Part shown: one piece after another, positions 15,678-24,586 of the stretch | How the letters are laid out: every line of letters begins with the position of its first letter | How positions within the stretch are numbered: the first letter of the stretch is position 1 | Origin: Amygdalobacter indicium | GTDB lineage: Bacteria > Bacillota > Clostridia > Saccharofermentanales > Fastidiosipilaceae | Direction of reading: 5' to 3' | Assembly: GCF_029101545.1 (NCBI RefSeq) | Contig: NZ_CP118866.1 | Span: forward strand, 496,001-560,000 | DNA: 64,000 bases | The notes under the pieces: model-generated | Database searches by the model: none | Told to the model about the DNA's origin: nothing | Seen by the model: only the letters and a program-made list of their open reading frames with translations | Position numbers and translations under genes: made by a program

Positions 15678-18224
15678 ATGAAGGGAAAATACAAAGCGGA
15701 GCGTGATAAAGCGCAGGAATTCAAGATTGATCAGATGTTCAGAGAGAACCTTGAGAATGTCGTCCCCGTTAATTTGGAAGACGAAATGAGGAAGAGCTTC
15801 ATCGACTATGCTATGAGTGTTATTTCCGATCGGGCTTTGCCTGATGTCAGAGACGGTTTGAAACCTGTACATAGAAGAATTCTTTATTCCATGTTTACTC
15901 AGGGCTATTCCTCTGATAAGGCTTATAGAAAATCAGCCTCAACCGTCGGCGATGTCATCAGCCGCTTCCATCCGCACGGCGATGCTGCCGTTTACGATGC
16001 TATGGTACGGTTGGCACAGGACTTTTCCATGCGCTACATGTTGGTGGACAGCCACGGCAACTTCGGTTCCCGCGACGGAGATCCGCCCGCTGCTTATCGT
16101 TATACGGAAGCCAGAATGGCTAAATTGGCGGAAACTATGATGTTGGATATCAACAAAGCAACAGTTGATTTCCGGCCTAATTTTGATGACCATCATGTTG
16201 AACCGGTTGTTTTACCGACCAATTTCCCCAATTTGCTGGTCAACGGTTCCGTCGGTATTGCTGTCGGTATGGCGACCAATATTCCGCCGCACAATTTACG
16301 TGAGACGATTTCTGCCTGTATTTACCTGTTGGATCATCCTGATGCTACAGTCGAAGAACTGATGCAATTTATAAAAGGCCCGGATTTTCCGACGGCCGGC
16401 GTTATTTTGGGAACTAACGGGATTCGGGAAACTTACAAAACCGGTCACGGTCGTATTGTCGTTCGCGCCAATGCGGAGATTGTCGACGGTTCACCGGCTA
16501 AAATTATTGTGCACGATTTACCATATATGGTTAATAAAGCTCGCCTGCTTGAGAAAATATCGGAACTGGTGAAGCAAAAACGGATAATCGGAATTTCGGC
16601 AATTCGCGATGAATCGGATCGCAATGAAGATGTACGTATTGTTATTGAGTTGAAAAAAGATGCCAATCCGCTGCTGACGTTGAATCAGCTTTATGCCAAT
16701 TCACAATTACAGGACGCTTTTAATGCGCATATGTTGGCACTTGTTCCGAACGCTGACGGAGCTTTGGTTCCGGAACTGCTGAATCTTAAGAGTGCTTTAC
16801 AGTATTATCTGGATCATCAGCGGCAAGTGATTTTGCGCCGTACACAATTTAATTTGGAGAAGGCCCAATTACGGCAACATATTTTGGAAGGCTTGAAGAT
16901 TGCTGTTGCCAATATTGATGAGATCATTAAAATCATTCGGGCGTCCAAGAGTGAATCTGATGCTAAAGTTAATTTACAGGCACGCTTTAATTTTTCCGAT
17001 CGGCAGGCACAACATATTGTCGATATGCGCCTGGGTCGTTTATCCGGCTTGGAAATTGAGAATCTTTATCAGGAATATGATGAGATTTCCCGTAAAATTG
17101 CCGAATACACCGAGATCATTGAGAAGCCTGCAATTTTGGACGGCGTGTTGAAAACTGAAATTACGCAAGTTGCCGAACAGTTCGGTGATGAAAGACGGAC
17201 GGAAATTGATCCTTTCGGAGTTGACGGGATTGACGATGAAAGTTTGATTAAGCAGGAAACTGTTTTGGTCAGTTTGACAAATAACGGTTACATTAAACGC
17301 TTGGCAGCCGATACTTATAATATGCAGCATCGCGGCGGTAAAGGTGTCAGCGGTATGAGTATCAAAGAGGAAGATCGAATTCATAAGATGATTACCGCTT
17401 CAACCCATGATGATATCTTCTTCTTCAGTAATTCGGGTAAAGTTTACAAATTACGGGCATATGCTATCCATGAAGCTTCCAGAACCGCCAAAGGTACGCC
17501 GATTGTCAACTTGCTGCAATTGGAAGCCGGCGAGAAAATCGTCGAAATTTTAGCCGTGCCGGAAGCTGAAGAAAAGCGCAGTTTAGTTTTGGTGACCAAA
17601 AAAGGTTTAATTAAAAAGACCCGTTTGAATGAATTTTCTAACATTAATAAGAACGGTAAAATTGCCTTCGCTTTGCGTACGGACGATGAATTATGTGCAG
17701 CAGCGTTGGCGCCTGATGAAGCGACGGTAATTATGGCGACTCATACGGGTATGGCAGTGAGATTTTTAATTGACAAAATTCGGGCTGTCGGCCGCAAAGC
17801 TTACGGTGTATGCGGCATAAAGTTAAGAGCTGATGATTATGTTATCGGTATTGTCGTTGAGCAACCGGGTGAAGACCTTTTCCTCCTGACGGAAAAAGGC
17901 TACGGTAAGCGTTCGGTTTTCTCTGATTTCCGTTTAGCTAATCGTGGCGGTGTAGGTGTCAAAGCCTATAATTGTACTGATAAAACCGGCAATTTAATGG
18001 CTATTACTTCTATTAGTGATGCTTACGATTTAATCATTATGAATGATGAAGGTATGACCATTCGAATCAGTAGCAGCGAGGTTAATGTTCAAGGACGTAA
18101 TACGCAAGGCTTAAGATTGATGCGGAGTGAAGCGCAAGTTGCAGATTTGGCTCGTATTTTACATACAGAGACAGCCGAAAACGAAGCGTCCGCTACGGAC
18201 GTTGCCGGTGAAAGTTTGACATAA
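15678..18224 (+). CDS. gyrA: DNA gyrase subunit A
   Basis: Breakage-reunion subunit that introduces negative supercoils with GyrB. The active-site tyrosine is Tyr142 in AYRYTEARM. The GyrA box HRGGKG, needed for wrapping DNA, is present near residue 550 in the C-terminal pinwheel, which separates it from ParC. At 848 residues it has the normal size. In the quinolone region HPHGDAAVYD, alanine (Ala103) stands where E. coli has Ser83, while the acidic residue four on is kept. A TTG at 15666 is in frame, but the GGAGG at 15668-15672 points to the ATG at 15678. Unlike many Firmicutes, gyrB is not beside it in this window; the gene has its own promoter and terminator. Confidence 0.97.
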   Translation: MKGKYKAERDKAQEFKIDQMFRENLENVVPVNLEDEMRKSFIDYAMSVISDRALPDVRDGLKPVHRRILYSMFTQGYSSDKAYRKSASTVGDVISRFHPHGDAAVYDAMVRLAQDFSMRYMLVDSHGNFGSRDGDPPAAYRYTEARMAKLAETMMLDINKATVDFRPNFDDHHVEPVVLPTNFPNLLVNGSVGIAVGMATNIPPHNLRETISACIYLLDHPDATVEELMQFIKGPDFPTAGVILGTNGIRETYKTGHGRIVVRANAEIVDGSPAKIIVHDLPYMVNKARLLEKISELVKQKRIIGISAIRDESDRNEDVRIVIELKKDANPLLTLNQLYANSQLQDAFNAHMLALVPNADGALVPELLNLKSALQYYLDHQRQVILRRTQFNLEKAQLRQHILEGLKIAVANIDEIIKIIRASKSESDAKVNLQARFNFSDRQAQHIVDMRLGRLSGLEIENLYQEYDEISRKIAEYTEIIEKPAILDGVLKTEITQVAEQFGDERRTEIDPFGVDGIDDESLIKQETVLVSLTNNGYIKRLAADTYNMQHRGGKGVSGMSIKEEDRIHKMITASTHDDIFFFSNSGKVYKLRAYAIHEASRTAKGTPIVNLLQLEAGEKIVEILAVPEAEEKRSLVLVTKKGLIKKTRLNEFSNINKNGKIAFALRTDDELCAAALAPDEATVIMATHTGMAVRFLIDKIRAVGRKAYGVCGIKLRADDYVIGIVVEQPGEDLFLLTEKGYGKRSVFSDFRLANRGGVGVKAYNCTDKTGNLMAITSISDAYDLIIMNDEGMTIRISSSEVNVQGRNTQGLRLMRSEAQVADLARILHTETAENEASATDVAGESLT

Positions 18225-18256
18225 TAAATTTTTATTTCAGCCATCTGATTTTATTA

Positions 18257-18282
18257 AAGCTCGGAGAAATCCGGGCTTTTTA
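18257..18282 (+). terminator. Terminator of gyrA
   Basis: An 8-bp stem AAGCTCGG/CCGGGCTT (one G-U pair) at 18257-18278 is followed by TTTT. Confidence 0.75.
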
Positions 18283-18409
18283 ATTAGCTATTTTTCTAAA
18301 AAAACAGCACACAAATACAAAGTGGCAAGAGAAAAAACATAAATATATCTAAGAAAGCAAATTTGGATAAAAATAATTTGTGCATAATGGAGAAAAAAGA
18401 ACAAATTTA

Positions 18410-18437
18410 TTGACAGTAATCCAATTAATACTAAAAT
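18410..18437 (+). promoter_or_regulatory. Strong predicted promoter of the small peptide gene
   Basis: Perfect TTGACA (18410-18415), 16-bp spacer, TAAAAT (18432-18437). The start would be near 18444, about 38 bases before the peptide ATG. The stretch 18283-18409 before it is AT-rich and shows nothing else. Confidence 0.65.
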
Positions 18438-18481
18438 ATTCATCAAGAATGCTTTTAAAGTTTAAAAAGGGGGATAAAATT

Positions 18482-18583
18482 ATGAATAAGAAAAGCAATC
18501 AAAAAAATATTGTAAATAAAAATTTTGTTGAAATTGCTATTAAGAATGCAGAACAAGCATCCGGAGAACCTAATACTAATTAG
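18482..18583 (+). CDS. 33-residue peptide gene upstream of an MFS exporter
   Basis: A short open frame starts at ATG 18482, with AAAAAGGGGG (18464-18473) as ribosome binding site and a consensus promoter in front. The first 14 residues are Lys/Asn-rich, the middle is a short amphipathic segment (NFVEIAIKNAEQ), and it ends SGEPNTN. There is no Cys, no membrane-spanning segment and no classical signal peptide. Longer in-frame starts from 18380 lie upstream of the promoter and lack a binding site. The gene for an MFS exporter starts 69 bases downstream with no terminator between. It could be a signalling or RiPP-type precursor, a regulatory leader peptide for the exporter, or a cytosolic small protein. 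The sequence alone cannot decide. Confidence 0.55.
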   Translation: MNKKSNQKNIVNKNFVEIAIKNAEQASGEPNTN

Positions 18584-18652
18584 TCTATGCTCGATAAATA
18601 GATTCAATTATTTAAATGACAATGTTAAATATAATTTGGGGTAGGAAGTTAT

Positions 18653-19879
18653 ATGAAAAGAAATTGGAAGAAAAACCTTATTGGTTTACTTATTTTGAGT
18701 CAGCTTGGTAGTGGCGTTTTATCATTTATTCTTTCGTGGTATGTTTTGGAAGTTACTAACAGTGCGCTTTCTTTCAGCAGCGTGGTAATACCCACAAGTA
18801 TTGTCGGCTTGGTTGTAGCTTATCCTATCGGTAAAGTTGTTGATAAATACTCAAAAAATCGTTTGATGGTTTTAGCACAATTAATGAGTATTTTGTCTCT
18901 TGTAATTTTCGGTTTATTTAGATATACACATGGAGACGCTTATTTGAGTGTCAGCATTATTACATTGAATGTTTGCCTATCCGTATGTGATGAGTTTATT
19001 TCAACGAGTTTATTGGCAGCAGCTCAACAAATCGTTAATAGTGAAGATGAATTGGGAAGCTATAATTCTTTAAGTCAAACGATTCGCAGTATTTGTAGCA
19101 TGACTGCTCCTTTATTAGGTGCCGCTTTATACCATCTATTCAGCCTGACAACTTTTGTCATAATTGAAATTGTGATTGAAGCAATTTGCGTGTTTTATAT
19201 TTATAATATTAAGTTGGTTAATGAAGTGGAAGTCCAGGAAGAAACTGAAACAGTCAAATCCGACTTAAGTATCGGAGATATGGTTAACTACTTACTGAGC
19301 AGAAAAATTATAGTACATTTGAGTATTTGCATGCTTTTCTTAAATCTTCTGATGGGTTCGCTTAATGTAGGTTATCCTTTTATTGTTTCGGAAAATTTTA
19401 AGGATAAGCCTTATATTTTCGGCTTTATAAGTTTCGTAATACCTTTGGGCATGCTGTCAGCTTCTATTTTATACCAGATTCTAAGATTAAAGAGCAGATT
19501 GGTTAAACAAGCGGTTTATTCTTGGTCCGGCTTTGCCGCTGTTATTATTCTTATCGGGGTGAGCACGTATTATTTAGATCTTAAATCTTATTTATTTGCC
19601 TTTATTATGATTCTAAGTTCTTTTATAGTGGGATTTTTAGCTTCATTTTCTCAAATACCGACTATGACATTTATACAGAAAGTTGTACCTGCTAAGTTAC
19701 AGGGACGAATTTTCTCTTTGCTTGATTCATTTGTCAAAGCTGCTGTACCGGTTTCATATTTATTGTATGGCTTGTTGTTTGATAAGTTTAATTTGAGCTT
19801 GATTTTTATGCTGTCAGGTATTTTAGTTTTGCTGTATATGTTGTTTATGATTATTTATGCTAATAAAGTGAAAGAATAA
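18653..19879 (+). CDS. MFS transporter, probable exporter (MefA/MFS_3-like)
   Basis: Twelve hydrophobic segments over 408 residues, with a charged central loop around residues 180-205 (VEVQEETETVKSD). The motif between helices 2 and 3 is YPIGKVVDKYSKNRLM (about 57-72), the form of the MFS A-motif GxxxDRxxRR seen in drug-efflux members of the MefA/MFS_3 group. Probably a proton-driven exporter of a drug or peptide; the substrate is unknown. GTAGGAAG lies just before the ATG. A TATAAT at about 18630 could give it a second promoter. The gene is more A+T-rich than gyrA and suf on its sides, fitting acquisition together with the peptide gene. Confidence 0.88.
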   Translation: MKRNWKKNLIGLLILSQLGSGVLSFILSWYVLEVTNSALSFSSVVIPTSIVGLVVAYPIGKVVDKYSKNRLMVLAQLMSILSLVIFGLFRYTHGDAYLSVSIITLNVCLSVCDEFISTSLLAAAQQIVNSEDELGSYNSLSQTIRSICSMTAPLLGAALYHLFSLTTFVIIEIVIEAICVFYIYNIKLVNEVEVQEETETVKSDLSIGDMVNYLLSRKIIVHLSICMLFLNLLMGSLNVGYPFIVSENFKDKPYIFGFISFVIPLGMLSASILYQILRLKSRLVKQAVYSWSGFAAVIILIGVSTYYLDLKSYLFAFIMILSSFIVGFLASFSQIPTMTFIQKVVPAKLQGRIFSLLDSFVKAAVPVSYLLYGLLFDKFNLSLIFMLSGILVLLYMLFMIIYANKVKE

Positions 19880-19960
19880 TTATTGTAAATGATAACGAGT
19901 TTAACTCGAGTGTTTTAGAGAACTTATAACAGAAAATATTTATAGAGCCGCTTTTCAAAA

Positions 19961-19989
19961 AAAGAGTACAACTAACAGTTGTACTCTTT
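19961..19989. terminator. Bidirectional terminator between MFS gene and sufB
   Basis: A perfect 13-bp stem (19961-19973 with 19977-19989), loop AAC, flanked by A-runs and T-runs so that it works on both strands for these convergent genes. Confidence 0.9.
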
Positions 19990-20019
19990 TCAGTTTCGCC
20001 GTAGCGGAAATATTATTTA

Positions 20020-21489
20020 TCAACCTTGGGCACCGGTCATATCCAAGTGCATCAGCTGATTCAACTCAACCGCATACTCCATCGGTAACTCCCTGGTAAA
20101 TGGCTCAATAAAGCCCATAACAATCATTTCTGAAGCTTTTTGTTCCGTCAATCCGCGTGATTGCAAATAGAAAAGCTGTTCAGCCGAAATCTTGGAAACA
20201 GTCGCTTCATGTTGCAACATCGTTTCGCCGTTTTTAATCCGATTGGTAGGGAAGGTGTCGGATTTTGATTTTTCATCCAAAATCAAAGTATCGCAACTGA
20301 CATTAGTCTTAGCATATTTAGCATTAACCCCATGTTCAATCGTTCCGCGGTAAGTAGCTTCGCCGCCGTCCCGTGCAATTGATTTGGAAATAACGGTAGA
20401 AGACGTATGCGGGGCCAAATGAATCATTCTCGAACCGGCATTTTGAATTTGCCCTTCACCGGCAACAGCAATACTGATAGCGGAACCTTTGGCGTAGGGG
20501 CCGGCAAGAATACAGGCAGGATATTTCATGGTCAATTTACCGCCCAAATTACCGTCAACCCATTCCATCGAACCGCCTTCTTCGACGTAAGCTCTTTGAG
20601 TTACCAGATTATAGACATTGTTGGACCAATTCTGAATCGTTGTATAGCGACAACGGGCATTTTTACCGACGTAAATTTCAATTACACCTGAGTGCAAAGC
20701 ATCTTCGGAATAAGTAGGAGCGGTACAGCCTTCGACATAATGAACATCAGCATCATCATCAACAATAATTAAAGTACGTTCAAATTGCCCCATATTAGCG
20801 GCATTAATACGGAAATAAGCTTGCAGCGGCCGCGAAACTTTAATTCCCTTAGGAACATAAATAAATGAACCGCCGGACCAACAGGCGGAATTAAGAGCTG
20901 AAAGCTTATTATCACCTGTCGGCACGATTTTACCGAAATATTTACGGAATAAGTCGGGATATTCCCGCATACCTGTTTCCGTATCGAGAAAAATTACGCC
21001 TTCTTTTTTCAGTTCATCCTGTACTTTATGATAAACAACTTCCGACTCGTATTGGGTTGAAACCCCGCACAGAAAATTCTTTTCCGCTTCAGGAATACCC
21101 AGACGTTTGAACGTATCTTTAATTTTACCGGGAACCTTATCCCAACTGTTTTCCTTATGATCGGAAGGCTTAAGATAATAACAGAAACCGTCCCAATCAA
21201 TATGACTTAAATCGCAACCGAAATCAGGCAAAGGAATCTTGTTAAAAAGCTTTAAGCCTTCCAAGCGGAAATTCAGCATCCATTCCGGTTCTTTTTTTAT
21301 TTGAGAAATATGTCTAACTACTTCTTCCGACAAACCGCGCTTAAACTGTAAGACACCGACTTTACCGTCACTGAAGCCGTAACGATAATCACGATTGATT
21401 TTTCCGGCTTCTTCGCGGTTCTGCTCCGTTTGCATTTCAATTCTTTCTTCCGGGGTGAGAAAATCAATCTCTTTATTTGTTTCAGACAT
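20020..21489 (-). CDS. sufB: Fe-S cluster scaffold SufB
   Basis: Core of the SufBCD complex on which Fe-S clusters are built. The product has 489 residues, with the typical SufB N-terminus (YRYGFSD), the conserved core (LNSACWSGGSFIYVPKGIKVSRPLQAYF cut here by its motif WSGGSFIYVPKG), and the C-terminal part with TFPTNRI and EATVSKISAEQLFYLQSRG. A good AAGGAG lies 6 bases before its ATG. It is the last gene of the operon sufC-sufD-sufS-sufU-sufB, the order usual in Clostridia and Bacilli, and is followed by the shared terminator. Confidence 0.97.
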   Translation of the reverse strand: MSETNKEIDFLTPEERIEMQTEQNREEAGKINRDYRYGFSDGKVGVLQFKRGLSEEVVRHISQIKKEPEWMLNFRLEGLKLFNKIPLPDFGCDLSHIDWDGFCYYLKPSDHKENSWDKVPGKIKDTFKRLGIPEAEKNFLCGVSTQYESEVVYHKVQDELKKEGVIFLDTETGMREYPDLFRKYFGKIVPTGDNKLSALNSACWSGGSFIYVPKGIKVSRPLQAYFRINAANMGQFERTLIIVDDDADVHYVEGCTAPTYSEDALHSGVIEIYVGKNARCRYTTIQNWSNNVYNLVTQRAYVEEGGSMEWVDGNLGGKLTMKYPACILAGPYAKGSAISIAVAGEGQIQNAGSRMIHLAPHTSSTVISKSIARDGGEATYRGTIEHGVNAKYAKTNVSCDTLILDEKSKSDTFPTNRIKNGETMLQHEATVSKISAEQLFYLQSRGLTEQKASEMIVMGFIEPFTRELPMEYAVELNQLMHLDMTGAQG

Positions 21490-21513
21490 TTTAATCTCCT
21501 TTATTTTCTCTAA

Positions 21514-22014
21514 CTATTCATTTACTTCCAAATCAATGGCCGTCGGCTGACCCTGTTGCGCGGCTGATTTTTTATTTTCATAAGCACTTACAGCGTGCGC
21601 TAAAGCCTGCCAAGCCAAGTTGGCACATTTAATCCGCGGTAAGACCCGACTGATGCCTTTAAGTGCTTGGGCATCTCCCAAAACTTCCGGATTATAAGGA
21701 TCCGCCTGCAGCATATGACTGAAATTTGCCAATGCCGTTTTTACGAACTTTATATCATGTCCTTCCAATTGCTCGGCCATCATAGAGGCTGAAGCCAGAC
21801 AAATGGAACAGCCGCTGCCTTTTTGGCGAATATCCGCTAATTCTGCCGTATCGCCCCGGCCGCTGAACTCACATTGAACAGTCAAATCATCGCCGCAAGA
21901 AGGATTTTTCAAACGAACCGTTATATACTCCGGATTATTAAGCAATACATTGTGTCGCGGATGCTCATAATGATCCATAATCACTTCTTTCATTAATTGT
22001 TCATCCTCTGTCAT
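21514..22014 (-). CDS. sufU: SufU, Zn-dependent sulfur-transfer protein
   Basis: Accepts persulfide sulfur from SufS and passes it to SufBCD in Gram-positives. Three conserved cysteine places are present: PSCGDDL, GSGCSICLASASM and IKCANLAWQA, with the Asp of the first motif that helps hold zinc. The product has 166 residues, slightly longer than the usual ~145. The ATG at 22014 has only a distant AGGA; an in-frame ATG seven codons on has GAGG at 11 bases and is a second choice, but would trim a usual part of the N-terminus. Confidence 0.95.
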   Translation of the reverse strand: MTEDEQLMKEVIMDHYEHPRHNVLLNNPEYITVRLKNPSCGDDLTVQCEFSGRGDTAELADIRQKGSGCSICLASASMMAEQLEGHDIKFVKTALANFSHMLQADPYNPEVLGDAQALKGISRVLPRIKCANLAWQALAHAVSAYENKKSAAQQGQPTAIDLEVNE

Positions 22015-22038
22015 AACTAATATCGTTTCATCCTTTCT

Positions 22039-23295
22039 TTAATTAAAAAGCACACTTAAATAATCATCAGCTGTAGCAGCAGTTTCTACCAGACGGTCAA
22101 TTTCAGCGACAGTATTGAAAAAAGCCAAACTGCAGCGTAGACAATTTTCCTGTTGCAACCAGCGCAAAGTCGGTTGAGCACAATGATTACCGGCACGCAA
22201 GCCTATACCGGCTTTAGCAAAAACTGAAGCAGCATCGTGCGGATGGACTCCGGCAACATTGAAAGCAATAATACCCGAAGCATTATTTTGCGGATTATAA
22301 ATTTTAATGTGGGGCAAACGGGATAATTTTTCAACTGCATAGGCAGTCAAAGCCGTGAGGTAATCATTATGGCTTGTCAATTCATATTGCTCGACAAAAT
22401 CAAGGGCAGCAGCAAAAGCGATAACTTCAGCAATCGGCATGGTACCGGCTTCAAACTTCCAGGGAGCATCTTTAAAAGTCGATTGATAAACATCAACCTT
22501 ATCAACCATTTCTCCGCCGCTTTCAAGCGGTGACATAGCCTGTAACAAATCGTATTTACCGTAAAGGCAACCTAAACCTGTAGGACCGTAGAGCTTATGG
22601 GCACTGAAAGCCAGAAAATCACAATCCAACTGTTGCACGTCTATCTTGGCATGCAAAATCCACTGCGCAGCATCGACCGACACAACTGCCGGTGAGAACT
22701 TATGAACCAAATTACAAATGGCAGCAATATCCTGACAGGCCCCCATCAAATTACTGACACCGGCGACAGCGACGATTTTTACCTTGTCATTTAATAATTT
22801 TTGCAAAGCCGGTAAATCGATTATGCCGCGCTTATCCAAAGGTGCCAAAACCAACTTGGCATTTTTGCGCAGGCACAATTGTTGCCAGGGCAAATAATTG
22901 GCATGATGTTCCATAGCTGAAACAATAATCTCATCGCCCGGATTTATCACAGCTTCTCCGTAACTGCGAGCGACCAGGTTGATGGCCGCTGTAGTCCCGC
23001 GCGTAAAAACTATAGATTCGGCAGTCGGCGCATTGAGATATTTTGCTATTCGTTGCCGACAACCTTCAAAAGCGACGTCGGCTTTATGGGCAAACTCATC
23101 TGTACCGCGATAAATCGAAACACCGTAGTCGGCATAATAGTGACTTAGTGCATCAATTACCCTTTGCGGCTTCAAAGCTGTTGCGGCATTGTTCATATAA
23201 ATGTAGGACTTACCATGCAACTTCTGCCTTAACATAGGAATCTCAGCCTTCGCCTGCACAAATAAATCAGGCTGCTTTAATTTATCCTGCCCCAT
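22039..23295 (-). CDS. sufS: Cysteine desulfurase SufS
   Basis: PLP enzyme that takes sulfur from cysteine as a Cys-bound persulfide. The PLP lysine is in SAHKLYGPTG, the cofactor-binding His in AMEHHANYLPW, and the catalytic Cys in RAGNHCAQP near residue 370. The N-terminal YMNNAATALKPQ and RGTTAAINLVA segments are typical. The product has 418 residues, the usual size. It lies between sufD and sufU with spacings of 2 and 24 bases, as part of one transcript. Confidence 0.97.
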   Translation of the reverse strand: MGQDKLKQPDLFVQAKAEIPMLRQKLHGKSYIYMNNAATALKPQRVIDALSHYYADYGVSIYRGTDEFAHKADVAFEGCRQRIAKYLNAPTAESIVFTRGTTAAINLVARSYGEAVINPGDEIIVSAMEHHANYLPWQQLCLRKNAKLVLAPLDKRGIIDLPALQKLLNDKVKIVAVAGVSNLMGACQDIAAICNLVHKFSPAVVSVDAAQWILHAKIDVQQLDCDFLAFSAHKLYGPTGLGCLYGKYDLLQAMSPLESGGEMVDKVDVYQSTFKDAPWKFEAGTMPIAEVIAFAAALDFVEQYELTSHNDYLTALTAYAVEKLSRLPHIKIYNPQNNASGIIAFNVAGVHPHDAASVFAKAGIGLRAGNHCAQPTLRWLQQENCLRCSLAFFNTVAEIDRLVETAATADDYLSVLFN

Positions 23296-23297
23296 AA

Positions 23298-24575
23298 TTA
23301 ATTAGTGTCCTTACTTGCTAAAATCCGATCTTCATTGCCGGTAATACGATGTTGACTGTCGGAGTGAGCTAAGTTTTCCAACTGTGCCAATTCTTCTTCG
23401 GTCAAATCGGCATCGCTGTCGGCTGTAAAATCAGTTTGCCATTCCAAAAGACGAACGCCGAGTTTCTGCAAAAAAGGTTGCCTGAAGTGGTCGACAACCG
23501 GAATCAGGAAGCCTCTGGTCATAAGCTTTTTGGCTAAATCTGCAGTTAAACCGCGACTTTGCATATAATACAGAGCTTCAGGATTTAATTGACCGACTGA
23601 AGTAGCATGACCGGCAACGACGTCATATTCATCAATTATAAGTAACGGATATGTCTTAGCTTTAGCCGTCTTGTCCAAAGTTAAAAAGCGACTTTCCTGG
23701 CGACAATTAGTTCCGTGCGCCGCTTTATCAATATAACCTCTGCCGACAAATTCACCGGTACTTGCAGCCTGAATAACGCCGTTACAAAGCATGAAAGAAG
23801 TGGTATGCGGTGCATGATGCCTGATTTCCAAATGGGTACTTTGACTGTCTTTATTGTTGACGAACATAGCTGCATAAGCTTCCGCTTCGGCGCCTTCGTC
23901 ATTCAAGTGAATCACCGCATCGTTCAGCGATGAAGCCTTAAAATTACAACTGGTCGAAGTAAAGACGGCATCTTTCGCCAAATCGGCGTAAATTACAAAA
24001 CCCTGCTCGGCCCGCAAAGAACCTGAAACAACTGCAGTTGCCGGTAAAGATTCTTTTAAAGCTTTAAGTGAATGTAAAGTCGTTAAACTCAGACAATCAA
24101 TATGCAATTTACTTTGACGCGCCAAATCGCATTCAAAATAAAGGCAATGGGAATTGGAAGCAATATTCAAACAGGAAATTTGCCACTGTTCCGCCGGCAT
24201 TAAATTAAAATGTATAACCGTATTCCCGGGAATCTGCTCATCAACAAGGAGAAAAAGCTTCCGCTCCGACGCATAACGTTGACAAATATCGGCCAATTTA
24301 AGCAAATCCACCGTTAACTGTCGATGTATACCGTTGAAAGGATAGCGATTTTTAATTTTAGTTTTCAATTCCACTTGGGGCGGATTGTAACGATTGTAAA
24401 AGGAAGAGGAGGGCGTAAAAGTTTCAGCCGTAGCCAAAGCCACTTGTTGACCGTCAGGCTGCAAATAGTACAAATCAGCTTCGTGCAGATAAAGCAGCAA
24501 ACAGTCTTGAACTGCTTCGCTTAAGAAATTATCATCAACTGCAAAAGGCAATTTATCTCGTAAAAGTTCAAGCAC
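23298..24575 (-). CDS. sufD: Fe-S assembly protein SufD
   Basis: Partner of SufB and SufC in the scaffold complex. The product has 425 residues. The C-terminal half has the family repeats (HHAPHTTSFMLCNGVI, GRGYIDKAAHGTNCRQESRFL) and the end signature GQLNPEALYYMQSRGL, here ASVGQLNPEALYYMQSRG. The N-terminal half is poorly conserved, as is common for SufD. The start is GTG (complement of 24573-24575), 7 bases after AAGGAGG. The stop is 2 bases from the sufS start. Confidence 0.93.
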   Translation of the reverse strand: MLELLRDKLPFAVDDNFLSEAVQDCLLLYLHEADLYYLQPDGQQVALATAETFTPSSSFYNRYNPPQVELKTKIKNRYPFNGIHRQLTVDLLKLADICQRYASERKLFLLVDEQIPGNTVIHFNLMPAEQWQISCLNIASNSHCLYFECDLARQSKLHIDCLSLTTLHSLKALKESLPATAVVSGSLRAEQGFVIYADLAKDAVFTSTSCNFKASSLNDAVIHLNDEGAEAEAYAAMFVNNKDSQSTHLEIRHHAPHTTSFMLCNGVIQAASTGEFVGRGYIDKAAHGTNCRQESRFLTLDKTAKAKTYPLLIIDEYDVVAGHATSVGQLNPEALYYMQSRGLTADLAKKLMTRGFLIPVVDHFRQPFLQKLGVRLLEWQTDFTADSDADLTEEELAQLENLAHSDSQHRITGNEDRILASKDTN

Positions 24576-24586
24576 CTGTAGCCTCC

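Noticed and set aside
18380..18481. Upstream extension of the small peptide frame
   Set aside because: It begins before the TTGACA/TAAAAT promoter and lacks a ribosome binding site, whereas the ATG at 18482 has a strong one.
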